Notes: generated by a model not told the origin, from the sequence alone. Numbered from the stretch's first letter, positions 16,397 through 25,568 are shown. The stretch: 63,609 nucleotides of DNA from a bacterium (GCA_024226315.1 JAAELT010000601.1:1-63609), one strand, 5' to 3'. Numbers and translations are program-made.

Positions 16397-18217
16397 CTAC
16401 TCCACCGTCACGCTCTTCGCCAGATTCCGCGGCTGATCGACGTCGCAGCCGCGACGCACGCCGACGTAGTAGGCGAGCAGCTGCATGGGGATGACGTTGA
16501 CGATCGGCTGCAGCAGGTGGGGGACGCGCGGCACGGGGATCACTTCGTCGGCGACGCCTTCGAGGTCGGCGGGATCGCGGTCGGTGACGGCGATCACCTT
16601 GCCGTCGCGCGCCTTGACCTGCTGCATGTTGCTGCGCACCTTCTCGGCCACCCGGTCGCCGGTGGCGATCGCCACCACCGGCAGGTCGTCGTCGATGAGC
16701 GCGATCGGCCCATGCTTCATCTCGCCCGCGGGGTAGCCCTCGGCGTGGATGTAGGAGATCTCCTTCAGCTTGAGCGCGCCCTCGAGAGCGATCGGGTAGT
16801 TGATGCCACGGCCGAGATAGAGAAAATCGCTGACGCGATGGTAGCGCCGGCCGATCTGGGCGATGTGCTTCTCCTGCTCGAGCGCCTCGGCCACCGCCTG
16901 GGGCACGTGGGCCAGCGCCTCCAGGAGGTCGTGCTCCAGATCACCCCCGCGGGCCTGCCGCAGAAAGAGACCGAGCAGATACAGCGCTTCGAGCTGGGTT
17001 GTGAAGGCCTTGGTCGAGGCGACCCCGATCTCAGGCCCGGCGTGGGTGTAGATCGTACCGTCACTGAAGCGCGTCGCCTGGCTGCCGACGACGTTGCAGA
17101 TCGCCACCAGCCGGGCGCCGCGCTCGCGTGCGATCTCCATCGCCGCCAGGGTGTCGGCCGTCTCGCCTGACTGCGACACCCCGATGGCGAGCACGGATTC
17201 GTCGACGATCGGGTCGCGGTAACGGTACTCGGAGCCGTAGTCGACTTCCACCGGGATGCGCGCCAGCTCCTCGAGCATGAACTTGCCCACCAGGGCCGCG
17301 TGCCAGGAGGTACCGCAGGCCAGGAGGTGGATGCGGCGCACGGCGGCCAGCTCTTCGACGGGTATCGAGAAGTGCTCGAAGCCCACCCGGGCGAGCTCGA
17401 AGTCGACGCGCGCCGCCAGGGTGTCCTGTAGCGCCTGGGGCTGCTCGTGGATCTCCTTGAGCATGAAGTGCTTGTAGCCGCCCTTCTCGATTTGCACCGG
17501 GTCCCAGTTGAGACGCTGGACGGTGCGCTCGAGAGCTGAGCCGTCGAGATTGGTGATCTCGTAGCCGTCGGCCGTGAGCCGCGCCACGTCACCGTTCTCG
17601 AGGAAGATCACCTGGCGGGTGTAGGCCAGGAGCGCCGCCGGGTCGGAGGCAAGGAAATGCTCGCCCTCCCCGAGACCGAGAAGCAGGGGCGGGCCGCGAC
17701 GCGCGACCACGATCTCGCGGGTGGACTGGCTCACCGCCGCGAAGGCGTACATGCCCTCGAGCTGGCGGCAGGTCTGTCTCACAGCCGAGCGCAGGTCGCC
17801 CTCGTCGAGCAGCGAGGAAATGAGATTGGCGATCACCTCGGTGTCGGTGTCGGATGTGAAGCTCCAGCCGGCTTCCTGCAGGCGGTGCTTGATCGCCAGG
17901 AAGTTCTCGATAATGCCGTTGTGGATCAGCGCGATACGGTTCTTCGAGTCGACGATCGGGTGGGCGTTGCGCTCGAGCGGTGGACCATGGGTCGCCCAGC
18001 GGGTGTGGCCGAGACCGTGGGAGCCGGCGAGCGAGTGACCCGTGAGGGACTCCTTCAGCCGTTCGAGCTTGCCCTCGGCGCGCACGGTCTCCAGCTCGCC
18101 GTCGCGCACCACCACGACGCCGGCTGAGTCGTAGCCGCGGTATTCCAGCTTCTGCAACCCGTCGACCAGGAGGGGCACGACTTCACGGTGCCCGACGTAA
18201 CCCACGATGCCGCACAT
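16397..18217 (-). CDS. glmS: Glutamine-fructose-6-phosphate aminotransferase GlmS
   Basis: This 606-residue enzyme is the usual length for GlmS. It begins MCGIVGYVGHR, so Cys2 becomes the N-terminal nucleophile of the glutaminase half; GHTRWATHG and ENFLAIKHRL follow. Two SIS sugar-isomerase domains fill the C-terminal half (CGTSWHAALVGK; SQSGETADTLAAM; IGVASTKAFTTQ; EGALKLKEISYIHAEGY), ending RNLAKSVTVE as expected. It makes glucosamine-6-phosphate from fructose-6-phosphate and glutamine, the first step to UDP-GlcNAc for peptidoglycan. It lies 59 bp after glmU with a double hairpin between. No glmS ribozyme is recognisable in that gap. Confidence 0.98.
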   Translation of the reverse strand: MCGIVGYVGHREVVPLLVDGLQKLEYRGYDSAGVVVVRDGELETVRAEGKLERLKESLTGHSLAGSHGLGHTRWATHGPPLERNAHPIVDSKNRIALIHNGIIENFLAIKHRLQEAGWSFTSDTDTEVIANLISSLLDEGDLRSAVRQTCRQLEGMYAFAAVSQSTREIVVARRGPPLLLGLGEGEHFLASDPAALLAYTRQVIFLENGDVARLTADGYEITNLDGSALERTVQRLNWDPVQIEKGGYKHFMLKEIHEQPQALQDTLAARVDFELARVGFEHFSIPVEELAAVRRIHLLACGTSWHAALVGKFMLEELARIPVEVDYGSEYRYRDPIVDESVLAIGVSQSGETADTLAAMEIARERGARLVAICNVVGSQATRFSDGTIYTHAGPEIGVASTKAFTTQLEALYLLGLFLRQARGGDLEHDLLEALAHVPQAVAEALEQEKHIAQIGRRYHRVSDFLYLGRGINYPIALEGALKLKEISYIHAEGYPAGEMKHGPIALIDDDLPVVAIATGDRVAEKVRSNMQQVKARDGKVIAVTDRDPADLEGVADEVIPVPRVPHLLQPIVNVIPMQLLAYYVGVRRGCDVDQPRNLAKSVTVE

Positions 18218-18232
18218 TGATTGAACCCCTCT

Positions 18233-18277
18233 CCTGGGGTTGAAACCCCAGGCTACTTTCTATCGCCCCTGCGGGGC
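18233..18277. repeat. Double hairpin (REP-like) between glmU and glmS
   Basis: A 9-bp perfect stem (CCTGGGGTT-GA-AACCCCAGG, 18233-18252) is followed by GCTACTTTCTATC and a second stem (GCCCC-TGC-GGGGC, 18265-18277). Paired hairpins of the form 'GGTTGAAACC...GCCCC-GGGGC' look like a dispersed intergenic element rather than a simple terminator, because no U-tract follows. It may attenuate glmS or stabilise the mRNA end. Confidence 0.55.
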
Positions 18278-19671
18278 TAAGAGCGTTTTATCTTCTTCCG
18301 CATCCGCCTGGCCCAGCCGGGGATGTTGCGCTGGCGCGAGCGGCCCACCCCCAGTGCCTCGTCCGGGACGTCATCGGTGATCGTCGAGCCGGCGGCGGTG
18401 GTGGCCTCGCGGCCGACGCGCACCGGCGCAACCAACATGGTGTCGCTGCCGACGAACGCGCCGTCGCCGATCTCGGTCTGGTGCTTCGCCGCGCCGTCGT
18501 AATTGCAGGTAACTACGCCGGCGCCGATGTTGGCACCGTCACCGATGGTCGCGTCGCCCAGGTAAGTCAGATGGCTGGCCTTCGAGCCGGCGCCGATGCG
18601 GGTCTTCTTGACCTCGACGAAGTTGCCCACGCGCGCCCCCTCCATCAGCACCGACGCGGGCCGCAGCCGGGCGAATGGACCGACGGTGCAACCGTCAGCG
18701 ACCTCCGCGCGGTCGAAGACGCTGTAGGGCTTGACTTCCACGCCGTCGGCGAGCTTCGAATCGCGGATCCAGGCACCCTGGTGGAGCACGCAACCGGCGC
18801 CGATCTCGGTCATGCCCAACAGCGACACCCCCGGATGGATCACTGTCTCAGCGCCGACCCGGACGCCGGCCTCGACCACCGTGCGCGCGGGCTCCAGGAT
18901 GGTCACGCCGGCTGCCATGAGTCGAGCCATGTGGCGTTCGAGCAACGCGCGATGCGCGCGCGCCTGATCGGCGCGATCGTTGATGCCGAGGGCCTCGGAT
19001 GGATCGCCAAGGCGCACCACCGAGACCGAATCACCGGCGACAGCAGCGTCCCCCACGGCGTCGGTGAGGTAGAGCTCACCCTGGGCGTTCGCTGGCTCGA
19101 GACGTCGCAGGTAGTCGAAGATCCCCGGCGACGGCAAGGCGTAGATGCCGGCGTTGCCCAGCCGCACGGCGAGCTCCTCGGGGCCCGCGTCGGGCACCTC
19201 GACGATGCGCTCGAGGTCGCCGCCGGGCCCGGTGATCACCCGGCCCAGCCAGCCTGCGTCCTCGAGCTCGGCGGCCGCCATGGCTCCCCAGCCGGCGGCG
19301 GCGGCCTCGCTCAGCCGGTCGAGGGTCTCGACCGACACCAGCGGCACGTCGCCGTAAAGCACCAGCAGGATCGCGTCTCCCTCCACGTGGGGCTCGGCCT
19401 GGGCCAGGGCATGCCCGGTGCCGAGCTGCTGATGTTGCTCGACCCACACGATGTCGCTGTCGTCGTCGATCGCCTCGCGCACCTGCTCGGCGCCGTGACC
19501 GACGACCACCAGCGTCTGCTCGCAGCCGGCACCGCGAGTCGCGTCGAGCACCCACTCGATCATCGGCCTGCCGCCCACCGGATGCAGCACCTTGGGAAGA
19601 TCGGAGCGCAACCGGGTGCCTTTGCCGGCGGCCAGGACGACGGCGACGCGGCGGCTCGGAGCCAGGGTCAC
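18277..19671 (-). CDS. glmU: Bifunctional UDP-GlcNAc pyrophosphorylase / GlcN-1-P acetyltransferase GlmU
   Basis: This is a 464-residue enzyme. The N-terminal nucleotidyltransferase has VVLAAGKGTRLRSDLPKVLH, the GTP-type sugar-nucleotide loop with Lys of PKVLH. The C-terminal left-handed beta-helix acetyltransferase shows hexapeptide repeats (VIHPGV, IGAGCV, IGDGANIGAGVV) and the active-site region KASHLTYLGDA, CNYDG. It turns GlcN-1-P into UDP-GlcNAc. Its ATG overlaps the stop of the yvcK-like gene by 4 bp, so both sit in one transcript leading into glmS. The C-terminus ends in a basic tail (RRMRKKIKRS). Confidence 0.97.
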   Translation of the reverse strand: MTLAPSRRVAVVLAAGKGTRLRSDLPKVLHPVGGRPMIEWVLDATRGAGCEQTLVVVGHGAEQVREAIDDDSDIVWVEQHQQLGTGHALAQAEPHVEGDAILLVLYGDVPLVSVETLDRLSEAAAAGWGAMAAAELEDAGWLGRVITGPGGDLERIVEVPDAGPEELAVRLGNAGIYALPSPGIFDYLRRLEPANAQGELYLTDAVGDAAVAGDSVSVVRLGDPSEALGINDRADQARAHRALLERHMARLMAAGVTILEPARTVVEAGVRVGAETVIHPGVSLLGMTEIGAGCVLHQGAWIRDSKLADGVEVKPYSVFDRAEVADGCTVGPFARLRPASVLMEGARVGNFVEVKKTRIGAGSKASHLTYLGDATIGDGANIGAGVVTCNYDGAAKHQTEIGDGAFVGSDTMLVAPVRVGREATTAAGSTITDDVPDEALGVGRSRQRNIPGWARRMRKKIKRS

Positions 19672-20687
19672 GCGCGAGCTCCTCGCGCGGTCTCGATCAG
19701 TCGCAGAGCCGCTCGGCTCAGCTTGGCGGGATCATGGCGGATCAGCTTGCCCTCGGCCAGCAAATCCTCCTCTACCAGCTCCACGCCCCGCGCCGCCAGA
19801 GCCTCACGGTCGACCCGAACGAGCTCTGAGCCGGCCTCGGCGTAATGTCCCAAGGTGTCTTCCGGCGGCCGGGCCGCATTTACCAGCACGCAGTCGACCA
19901 GGCGCTCACCGAGATGCTGATCGATCGCGTGGAGATGATCGAGGGCACTCATGCTGTCGGTCTCCCCAGGCTGGGTCATGAGATTGAGAATCAAGACGAC
20001 CCTCGCCGAGCTACGCCTGACCGCACCCAGGATTCCGGGAATCAGCAGATTAGGCAGGATCGAAGTGTAGAGCGAGCCCGGTCCGAGCAGGATCAGGTCG
20101 GCACGCTCCAGGGCTTGCGCCGACGGCGGGAAGGCGGGGATGGCGGCGGGCAGCAGCTCGAGGTGGGTCAGGCGCTCGCCGGAGCGGCCGACCGCCGACT
20201 CGCCTTCGTAGACCTTCCCCGACGAGCCGGTGCCGCGCAGTCGGACATCGGTCAAAGTCGACGGCAGGATGCGTCCGCGCACCGAGAGAATCGACTCGGC
20301 GGTAAGGATCGCCTGGTAGAAATCGCCGGTGATGCCGGTCAGAGCGGTCAGAAAGAGGTTGCCGAACGAGTGGCCGGAGAGCCCTTCGCCGTTGGCGAAG
20401 CGATACTGGAACAGCCGCGCCAGCAGATCTTCGTCGTCGGCCAGGGCGACGATGCAGTTCCTGATGTCGCCCGGCGGCAGGACGCCGAAGTCGCGCCGCA
20501 AGCGACCCGAGGAGCCACCGTCGTCGGCCACCGTCACCACCGCGGTCAGCCGCTCCGGGCCACCCATGTGGCTCTTCAGGCCGCGCAGCAGCACGGCCAG
20601 GCCGCTGCCGCCGCCGATTGCCGCCAGGTAGGGACCGTCCGCCCCGACTTCGTGGCCGGGCGAGCTCGGGTCCGCGGGGAGAGTCAC
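19668..20687 (-). CDS. yvcK: YvcK/CofD-like gluconeogenesis and cell-shape factor
   Basis: This is a 339-residue protein from a GTG start at 20687, chosen because the longer frame to 20768 would overlap the upstream gene for 27 residues without homology. Signatures: AAIGGGSGLAVLLRGLK, VVTVADDGGSSGRLRRDFG, PGDIRNCIVALAD and GPGSLYTSILPNLLIPGI, all typical of YvcK (CofD fold binding UDP-sugars). In Bacillus YvcK binds UDP-GlcNAc and controls peptidoglycan synthesis and GlmS activity through its RNase adaptor partners. Its direct coupling to glmU and glmS here fits that link very well. Confidence 0.93.
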   Translation of the reverse strand: MTLPADPSSPGHEVGADGPYLAAIGGGSGLAVLLRGLKSHMGGPERLTAVVTVADDGGSSGRLRRDFGVLPPGDIRNCIVALADDEDLLARLFQYRFANGEGLSGHSFGNLFLTALTGITGDFYQAILTAESILSVRGRILPSTLTDVRLRGTGSSGKVYEGESAVGRSGERLTHLELLPAAIPAFPPSAQALERADLILLGPGSLYTSILPNLLIPGILGAVRRSSARVVLILNLMTQPGETDSMSALDHLHAIDQHLGERLVDCVLVNAARPPEDTLGHYAEAGSELVRVDREALAARGVELVEEDLLAEGKLIRHDPAKLSRAALRLIETARGARA

Positions 20688-20694
20688 TCGAGAC

Positions 20695-21315
20695 TCAGGG
20701 TGCCTGGACGAGCTGCGTGAACTCTTCCCGACCGTGAAGTGCCAGGAAGTCGGGGTCGTGGTAGGCATGAACGCGGTTCTTGGGCTCGAGACGGATGGCG
20801 TCTTCGAGCAGGGTCAGAGCTTCGTCTTCGGACCCCGACAGGGCCTGAATCGAGGCCATCAGGTAGGCGTAACGCTCTTCTTTCGCCGCGCCCCGCTGCT
20901 TCTTGCACAGCGCCAGCGCCTCATCCAGGTTGCCGCGGTTCTTCTCGAACACCGCGCGCAGATAGGGATCGGCGTCGTCCTTGGTCTTGTCGGTCTGCTG
21001 GCGGCAGATCTCGAGGTGCTGCCGGGCGCGATCGGCGAGGTGAATGTCCTCGGCCGCGGCGGCGGTCTTCTCCAGCAGCTTGGCGGCTTTGGCCCACTTT
21101 TTCTGGTGCAGCAGCTCGAGGGCTTCTTGAAAGCTCGCGAGCGCGGCTTCGGCATCCGCGGAGCTGGTGCCCGCGCCGGCGAGCCCGAGATCTTCGAGCT
21201 TCTGCCGGACGGACTCCGTATCGGTATGAAAACGTTGCGCCAGCTCTTCCAGACTCTGACTCTCGGCGTATCGTTTGAGATGGGCGAGCTCGGCCTTGGA
21301 CCAGCGTTTCGACAT
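20695..21315 (-). CDS. SANT/HTH-like plus TPR protein
   Basis: This 206-residue cytoplasmic protein has an N-terminal Myb/SANT-like or HTH segment (WSKAELAHLKRYAESQSLEELAQRF) and then helical repeats that look like degenerate TPRs (ALASFQEALELLHQKKWAKA; GNLDEALALCKKQ; SEDEALTLLEDAIRLEP; closing with DPDFLALHGREEFTQLV, the usual end of TPR 'HDPDL-LR' proteins). It lies 10 bp after mglA and 7 bp before yvcK, so it is cotranscribed. It is probably a protein-protein adaptor; its partner is unknown, with MglA or YvcK plausible from context. Confidence 0.7.
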   Translation of the reverse strand: MSKRWSKAELAHLKRYAESQSLEELAQRFHTDTESVRQKLEDLGLAGAGTSSADAEAALASFQEALELLHQKKWAKAAKLLEKTAAAAEDIHLADRARQHLEICRQQTDKTKDDADPYLRAVFEKNRGNLDEALALCKKQRGAAKEERYAYLMASIQALSGSEDEALTLLEDAIRLEPKNRVHAYHDPDFLALHGREEFTQLVQAP

Positions 21316-21325
21316 CGTTAGCGAT

Positions 21326-21910
21326 CTACCTCTTTCGGAGCTCCACGAGTATTTGCTTGGCGACGGATTTCAGGGTGTCGAAGACGCCCTTGCCATTGGG
21401 TGCTACCGCCTCGAAGGTCGGTTCGCGCTTGTAGTTGAGCACCCGGTACAGCTCGTCGGACGGCAAAGCGTTCGGGAGGTCGCGTTTGTTGAATTGAAGG
21501 GCATAAGGCAAGGTCGCCAGATCGAGCCCGTGCTGTTTGAGATTTGCTTCCAGATTGCGGATCGACTCGATGTTCGACTCCATGCGCTCCTTCTGGCTGT
21601 CGGCCACGAAGATGACGCCGTCCGCTCCCTTGAGGATCAGCTTGCGGCTGGCGTCGTAGAACACCTGGCCGGGAACCGTGTAGAGGTGGAATCGGGTAGT
21701 GAACCCTCGGATGGTACCGAGATCGAGCGGCAGGAAATCGAAGAACAGCGTGCGGTCGGTCTCGGTTGCCAGGGAAATCATCTTGCCCTTGGCGTCCGGC
21801 GACGTCTTGCTGTAGATGTACTGCAGGTTGGTCGTCTTGCCACCGAGCCCGGGGCCGTAGTAGACGATCTTGCAGTTGATCTCTTTGGCGGCGTAATTGA
21901 TGAAAGTCAT
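21326..21910 (-). CDS. mglA: MglA-type small Ras-like GTPase
   Basis: This 194-residue GTPase has the features of bacterial MglA: P-loop GPGLGGKTTN, switch region with ETDRTLFFDFLPLDLG, TVPGQ in place of the usual DxxG, and NKRD for guanine recognition. In Myxococcus MglA sets cell polarity and motility direction, and is switched off by the MglB roadblock protein. The partner gene lies immediately upstream (57-bp gap) in the same transcript. It is cytoplasmic and likely binds the leading pole or MreB. Confidence 0.96.
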   Translation of the reverse strand: MTFINYAAKEINCKIVYYGPGLGGKTTNLQYIYSKTSPDAKGKMISLATETDRTLFFDFLPLDLGTIRGFTTRFHLYTVPGQVFYDASRKLILKGADGVIFVADSQKERMESNIESIRNLEANLKQHGLDLATLPYALQFNKRDLPNALPSDELYRVLNYKREPTFEAVAPNGKGVFDTLKSVAKQILVELRKR

Positions 21911-21967
21911 GGCGCGTCAGTCAAGTCGATACGAATCCATCGCTGGCGAGGTCCATCGCCGAGCTGG

Positions 21968-22462
21968 TCAATCGCTGAAGAGTGCGTCGATGTCGTCGTC
22001 GGTGATCTCTGAGAACGGAGTCGGTGCGGCCCCGACCTCGGTCCCCGCGCTGGCTTTCTGAGCCATGGTCTCGAAGATCTTGTCGAACTCGCCGCTGGCG
22101 CGTTTGACCCGCAGGCGGACCAAGCCCAGGGAGGAGCGCTCGTCGAAGATCACCAGCAGGATCGCGCGCTTGCCGACGATCGAGATGTGAATGTGGTCGC
22201 GCTCGCCCTCGTGAAAGAGCACCGAGAACTCGCGCTCGCCGATCAACTTGGCGAGACTGTCGGTGGCGGCCACGTTACCCGCTGTCAACGAGGCCAGCGA
22301 GGTCGTGTCGAAATTCTCGATCTCGCCTTCAGAAGCCATCTGCTGCCCGTTCTTGTCGATCAGGAAGACCGCACGGGCGTTGGAATCGTGCCGCAGCCGT
22401 TGCAGCACTTCCTCGAGAAGATGGATTTCCTCTTCGTACAGTACGAGATCCATTGATGCCAT
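21968..22462 (-). CDS. mglB: MglB-type roadblock/LC7 GTPase-activating protein
   Basis: This 164-residue protein has a roadblock/LC7 fold: EVLQRLRHDSNARAVFLID, GQQMASEGE, SLASLTAGNVAATDSLAKL, REFSVLFHEGERDHIHISIV, ILLVIFDERSSLGLVRLRV. The acidic tail (SEITDDDIDALFSD) is typical of MglB-like proteins. The start at 22462 (MASMDLVLY) has GAGAGGT upstream; the frame runs far beyond (to 22957) but that part overlaps the divergent GGDEF gene and has no family match. It should stimulate GTP hydrolysis by MglA. Confidence 0.94.
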   Translation of the reverse strand: MASMDLVLYEEEIHLLEEVLQRLRHDSNARAVFLIDKNGQQMASEGEIENFDTTSLASLTAGNVAATDSLAKLIGEREFSVLFHEGERDHIHISIVGKRAILLVIFDERSSLGLVRLRVKRASGEFDKIFETMAQKASAGTEVGAAPTPFSEITDDDIDALFSD

Positions 22463-22715
22463 GGGTGACCTCTCAAACGGGTAAACGGAAGGTATAGCAC
22501 AGCCGCACCAGAGCGTCAAAATCCAGGCCGAACAGCTCCGCGTGGCGCAGCTGGCCGGCTCCGTGGAGATCTTTGCTACCCGTCTCGGGTGGGGCTCGCG
22601 ACCGACCGCCGCGCCGGGTATCGAGCGGCGAGTCGCGACATGACTATTGTCGTGCATTCGGTGCCCCGCCGCAAGCGCTGGCGCCAGTTTGCCCAGCGGG
22701 CGAGGTGCGGGTAGC

Positions 22716-24479
22716 ATGCGTGCCTCGACCGCGAGACACGTTCCGATGCACGGAGCTCCGATGCACAGAGCACTGAGGGGCAAGGTCGCTGCCGTGGTAT
22801 CTCTGGTGGTGCTGATCGCGATCACGTTGATCGCGGGCGGCACGGACGGAGGCGATTCGGCGTTTCCACACTCGGCGGAGCTACTCCTGTGGGCCCTCGT
22901 GGCGGCACTGGCAGCCCTCCACCGGCCCTTTGGCGGCCTGGCCCTCGGCTTCGGCACCCTTGCTCTGCCGCTGGCCGCGGTTCGCCTCGGGCCGGTGGCG
23001 GCGGCTCTGGTCGCGGCGCTGGCCCGCCTTGCGGCCGCCGCTCTTCAGCGGCTGGCCGCCCGCCGGCGGTCGGGCCGTCTCCCGGGGCGGGGAATCGGAG
23101 CGGCGGTAGCCGTAGCGGTAGCCACTCTGGCGGCCGCCGCCATGGCGCGCGGCGAGGCCTTCGCCACGGCCAGCTTCACCTGGCGCGCAAGCGTCCCCGC
23201 GGTGATTTACGCCCTGGTCTTCGTCGGCGTCTTCGCGGGCACCGCACGGCTCGCGGCGGCGAGGGGGCACAGCCTGTGGCCGGCGCCCGAGGGCGCGCGG
23301 CTCGCGGGGCTCGGTCTCGACACCGCCGGCTGGGTGCTCGGAACGCTGCTCGCGGATGTCGCGGGGGTCATCGGGTGGACTCGGGGCTTGCCCATTGTGC
23401 TGGCGCTCGCTCTGCTAGCCGCCGAGGCGGCGCGCAACGCGATTCTGCGCGGTGCCTCGGACCACCAGGTAGGCGATCTGAGGCGGCTGCAGCACGCGCA
23501 CCGGCGGATCCTGGCCGAGACGTCGGGCATGGCCTCGGTGGCACAGCAGATCCTGGTCGAGTGTTCCAACATCCTGCCGGTCAGGTGGTACCAGTTCGAG
23601 CTGGAAGCCGAGGAGTCGGGTCAGATGAGCCTGGAACAGACGAGTTGGTCGGCAGGCCCGGATGGTCTGCTGGAGGAGGGCCAGCCGCGGCCGGAGGAGA
23701 GGCCGCCGATGTTGCCCGGCGTGCATCGCCGAGTGAGCTGGCGAGTGCTCGAGAAGGCTCTGGTGGCCGAGGGTGAAACCCTTGCCGTCGTGCGCCTGTG
23801 GTGCGACCCGCGGCAGATCGAGCCCGGTGCCGAGGAGCTGCTCACCACCCTGGTGCCGCAGATGGCCAGCTCGGTCCACCGAGCGCGACTCGACCGCGAG
23901 GCCCGTCTCGACGCCCTGACCGGAATACCGGTGCGGCGCATCCTCGACAGCCAGATGCAGCAGATCTACCGCCGGTGCTGCGAGGAGGGCCGGTCGATGG
24001 CCGTCATCATGTGCGACATCGATCACTTCAAGAAGGTCAACGACACCCACGGCCACGCCGCTGGGGACGAAGCCCTGATCCTGGTCGCCCGCGCACTCGA
24101 CACCGAGCGCCGCGACGCCGATCTGCTGGCCCGCTACGGCGGCGAGGAGTTCACCTTGCTGCTCGACGCAACCTCCGGGACCGCGGCCCTGCAGTTGGCC
24201 GAGCGGCTGCGCCAGGCAGTGGGCGCCATCGATCTCGTTTACGAAGGACGCACGATTCCGCTGACGCTGTCCGCCGGCGTCGCGGCCTTCCCGGAGCTCC
24301 ACATCAAGACCGCGGGCGAGCTGCTGCTCCTGGCTGACGAGGCGCTCTACGAGGCCAAGGAGGCAGGGCGTGATCGCTGCCTGTTGAACCTCGGGCGTGG
24401 CGCCTTCAAGCCGGTCTCGGGCGCCACCCGGCGCGTCCGCCAGGAGCCGGCCCAGCAGCCGCCGCGGATCTTCGGCTGA
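22716..24479 (+). CDS. Membrane-bound diguanylate cyclase (GGDEF)
   Basis: This 587-residue protein has about six hydrophobic segments in its first ~235 residues (VVSLVVLIAITLIAGG; LLLWALVAALAAL; LPIVLALALLAAEAA), a central GAF-like region (HRRILAETSGMASVAQQILVE ... VVRLWCDPRQIEPGAEELL), and a C-terminal GGDEF domain (ALTGIPVRRILDSQM, MCDIDHFKKVNDTHGH, RYGGEEF). RDAD sits five residues before GGEEF, the c-di-GMP product-inhibition site. It should make c-di-GMP in response to a membrane or ligand cue. The start is uncertain: ATGs at 22647, 22716, 22746 and 22761 are possible; 22716 was chosen for position before the first membrane segment. Confidence 0.9.
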   Translation: MRASTARHVPMHGAPMHRALRGKVAAVVSLVVLIAITLIAGGTDGGDSAFPHSAELLLWALVAALAALHRPFGGLALGFGTLALPLAAVRLGPVAAALVAALARLAAAALQRLAARRRSGRLPGRGIGAAVAVAVATLAAAAMARGEAFATASFTWRASVPAVIYALVFVGVFAGTARLAAARGHSLWPAPEGARLAGLGLDTAGWVLGTLLADVAGVIGWTRGLPIVLALALLAAEAARNAILRGASDHQVGDLRRLQHAHRRILAETSGMASVAQQILVECSNILPVRWYQFELEAEESGQMSLEQTSWSAGPDGLLEEGQPRPEERPPMLPGVHRRVSWRVLEKALVAEGETLAVVRLWCDPRQIEPGAEELLTTLVPQMASSVHRARLDREARLDALTGIPVRRILDSQMQQIYRRCCEEGRSMAVIMCDIDHFKKVNDTHGHAAGDEALILVARALDTERRDADLLARYGGEEFTLLLDATSGTAALQLAERLRQAVGAIDLVYEGRTIPLTLSAGVAAFPELHIKTAGELLLLADEALYEAKEAGRDRCLLNLGRGAFKPVSGATRRVRQEPAQQPPRIFG

Positions 24480-24504
24480 GTATTCACGCTATGATCATGT
24501 CTCT

Positions 24505-25545
24505 ATGCCGAAGCCGACGCACTCGCTGGTGACTCTCCCGTTCCTCGCCCTGACGCTGATCGGAGGCGCGCTGGCTGCCGGCACCACCGTGGCCGAGCCG
24601 ATACGCCTGTCGGCACCGGCATTCGGCACTCAGGCCGAGATCGAGGTACGGGATCTGCCGCGTGAGGCGGCCGAGGCCGCGGCTCGCAACGCCCTCGAGG
24701 AGATCTTCGATCTCAGCCATCTGCTCGCCTCTTCGGGCGCCATGCCCGGCAGCGTGGGGGCGCTCAACGCCGCCGCCGGACAGGACGAGTCGCTGGTGCT
24801 GGAAGCGCGGGTCGGAGACCTGCTGCGCCGTGGCCTGCAGTACTGCCTGTGGACGGACGGTGCTCACGGGCCCCTGGGCGGTGAGCTCTACCGGCTGTGG
24901 AACGGCGGCTTCGAGGGGGAGGTGCCGCACCCGACGGATCTGCGCACCGCGGTCATCAATGCTGACTGCGGCCGCTTGACCCTGACCTTCGGCGAGCCCG
25001 AGATCAGCGGCCGGCTGAGGGCCGGCAGCCAGGTCGACGCGGTGGGCATGAAGCGGGGCTTCGCCCTCGACCAGGCGACGCAGGTCCTGAAACAGGCCGG
25101 AGTCACCAACGCCTGGCTCGAGATCGGCGGCGTTTGGCGCGGCATCGGTGGCGGGCCCGAGGGTGAAGGTTGGCTCGCTCACCTGCCTCCGATACCGGGC
25201 ACCAAGGAACCCATGGACCGGGTGTGGCTGCGCGATCAGTCGCTGGCCATCGCCAGCATCGAGCCGGTCGGTGGACAGCCATCGATCCGCTACATCGATC
25301 AGCGCACCGGCGTGCCGACTCGCGGAGTAGTAGCTGTCGTGGCGGTTACCGAGCTGGCGATGGACGCCGAGGCACTGGCCGCGACATTGTTCATCGAGGG
25401 CATGCGGGGAGGCCAGATGCGCCTCGGCGCCCTCAACCCGCGCCCGTCCGTGCTCTGGCTGCTGGGCCAGGGCAAGGGCACACCGCTGCAATCGACCTAC
25501 CGCTGGTCGGAGCTGCCGCGAGAGCGGCATCGACGTCGTTATTAG
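24505..25545 (+). CDS. apbE: ApbE-like FAD:protein FMN transferase
   Basis: This is a 346-residue exported protein with an N-terminal signal (LVTLPFLALTLIGGALAAGTT). ApbE features are visible but diverged: APAFGTQAEIEV, TDGAHGPLGGELYRLW (family T/SDGAFDPT-GPL-LW), GMKRGFALDQATQVL (family G-A-KG-A-D) and AWLEIGGVWRGIGG (family A-N-GGD). ApbE attaches FMN to Thr/Ser of target flavoproteins outside the cytoplasmic membrane. The DPT and GGD elements that bind Mg/FAD are altered here, so activity is not assured. It lies 25 bp after the GGDEF gene. Confidence 0.78.
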   Translation: MPKPTHSLVTLPFLALTLIGGALAAGTTVAEPIRLSAPAFGTQAEIEVRDLPREAAEAAARNALEEIFDLSHLLASSGAMPGSVGALNAAAGQDESLVLEARVGDLLRRGLQYCLWTDGAHGPLGGELYRLWNGGFEGEVPHPTDLRTAVINADCGRLTLTFGEPEISGRLRAGSQVDAVGMKRGFALDQATQVLKQAGVTNAWLEIGGVWRGIGGGPEGEGWLAHLPPIPGTKEPMDRVWLRDQSLAIASIEPVGGQPSIRYIDQRTGVPTRGVVAVVAVTELAMDAEALAATLFIEGMRGGQMRLGALNPRPSVLWLLGQGKGTPLQSTYRWSELPRERHRRRY

Positions 25546-25568
25546 CGCCCAAGGTCTCTCTGGTGTAG

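Noticed and set aside
18218..18276. glmS ribozyme/riboswitch
   Set aside because: The gap is only 59 bp and holds two simple hairpins with none of the ribozyme's pseudoknot core.
22463..22957. 165-residue N-terminal extension of MglB
   Set aside because: It overlaps the divergent GGDEF gene, and MglB homologues start near 22462.
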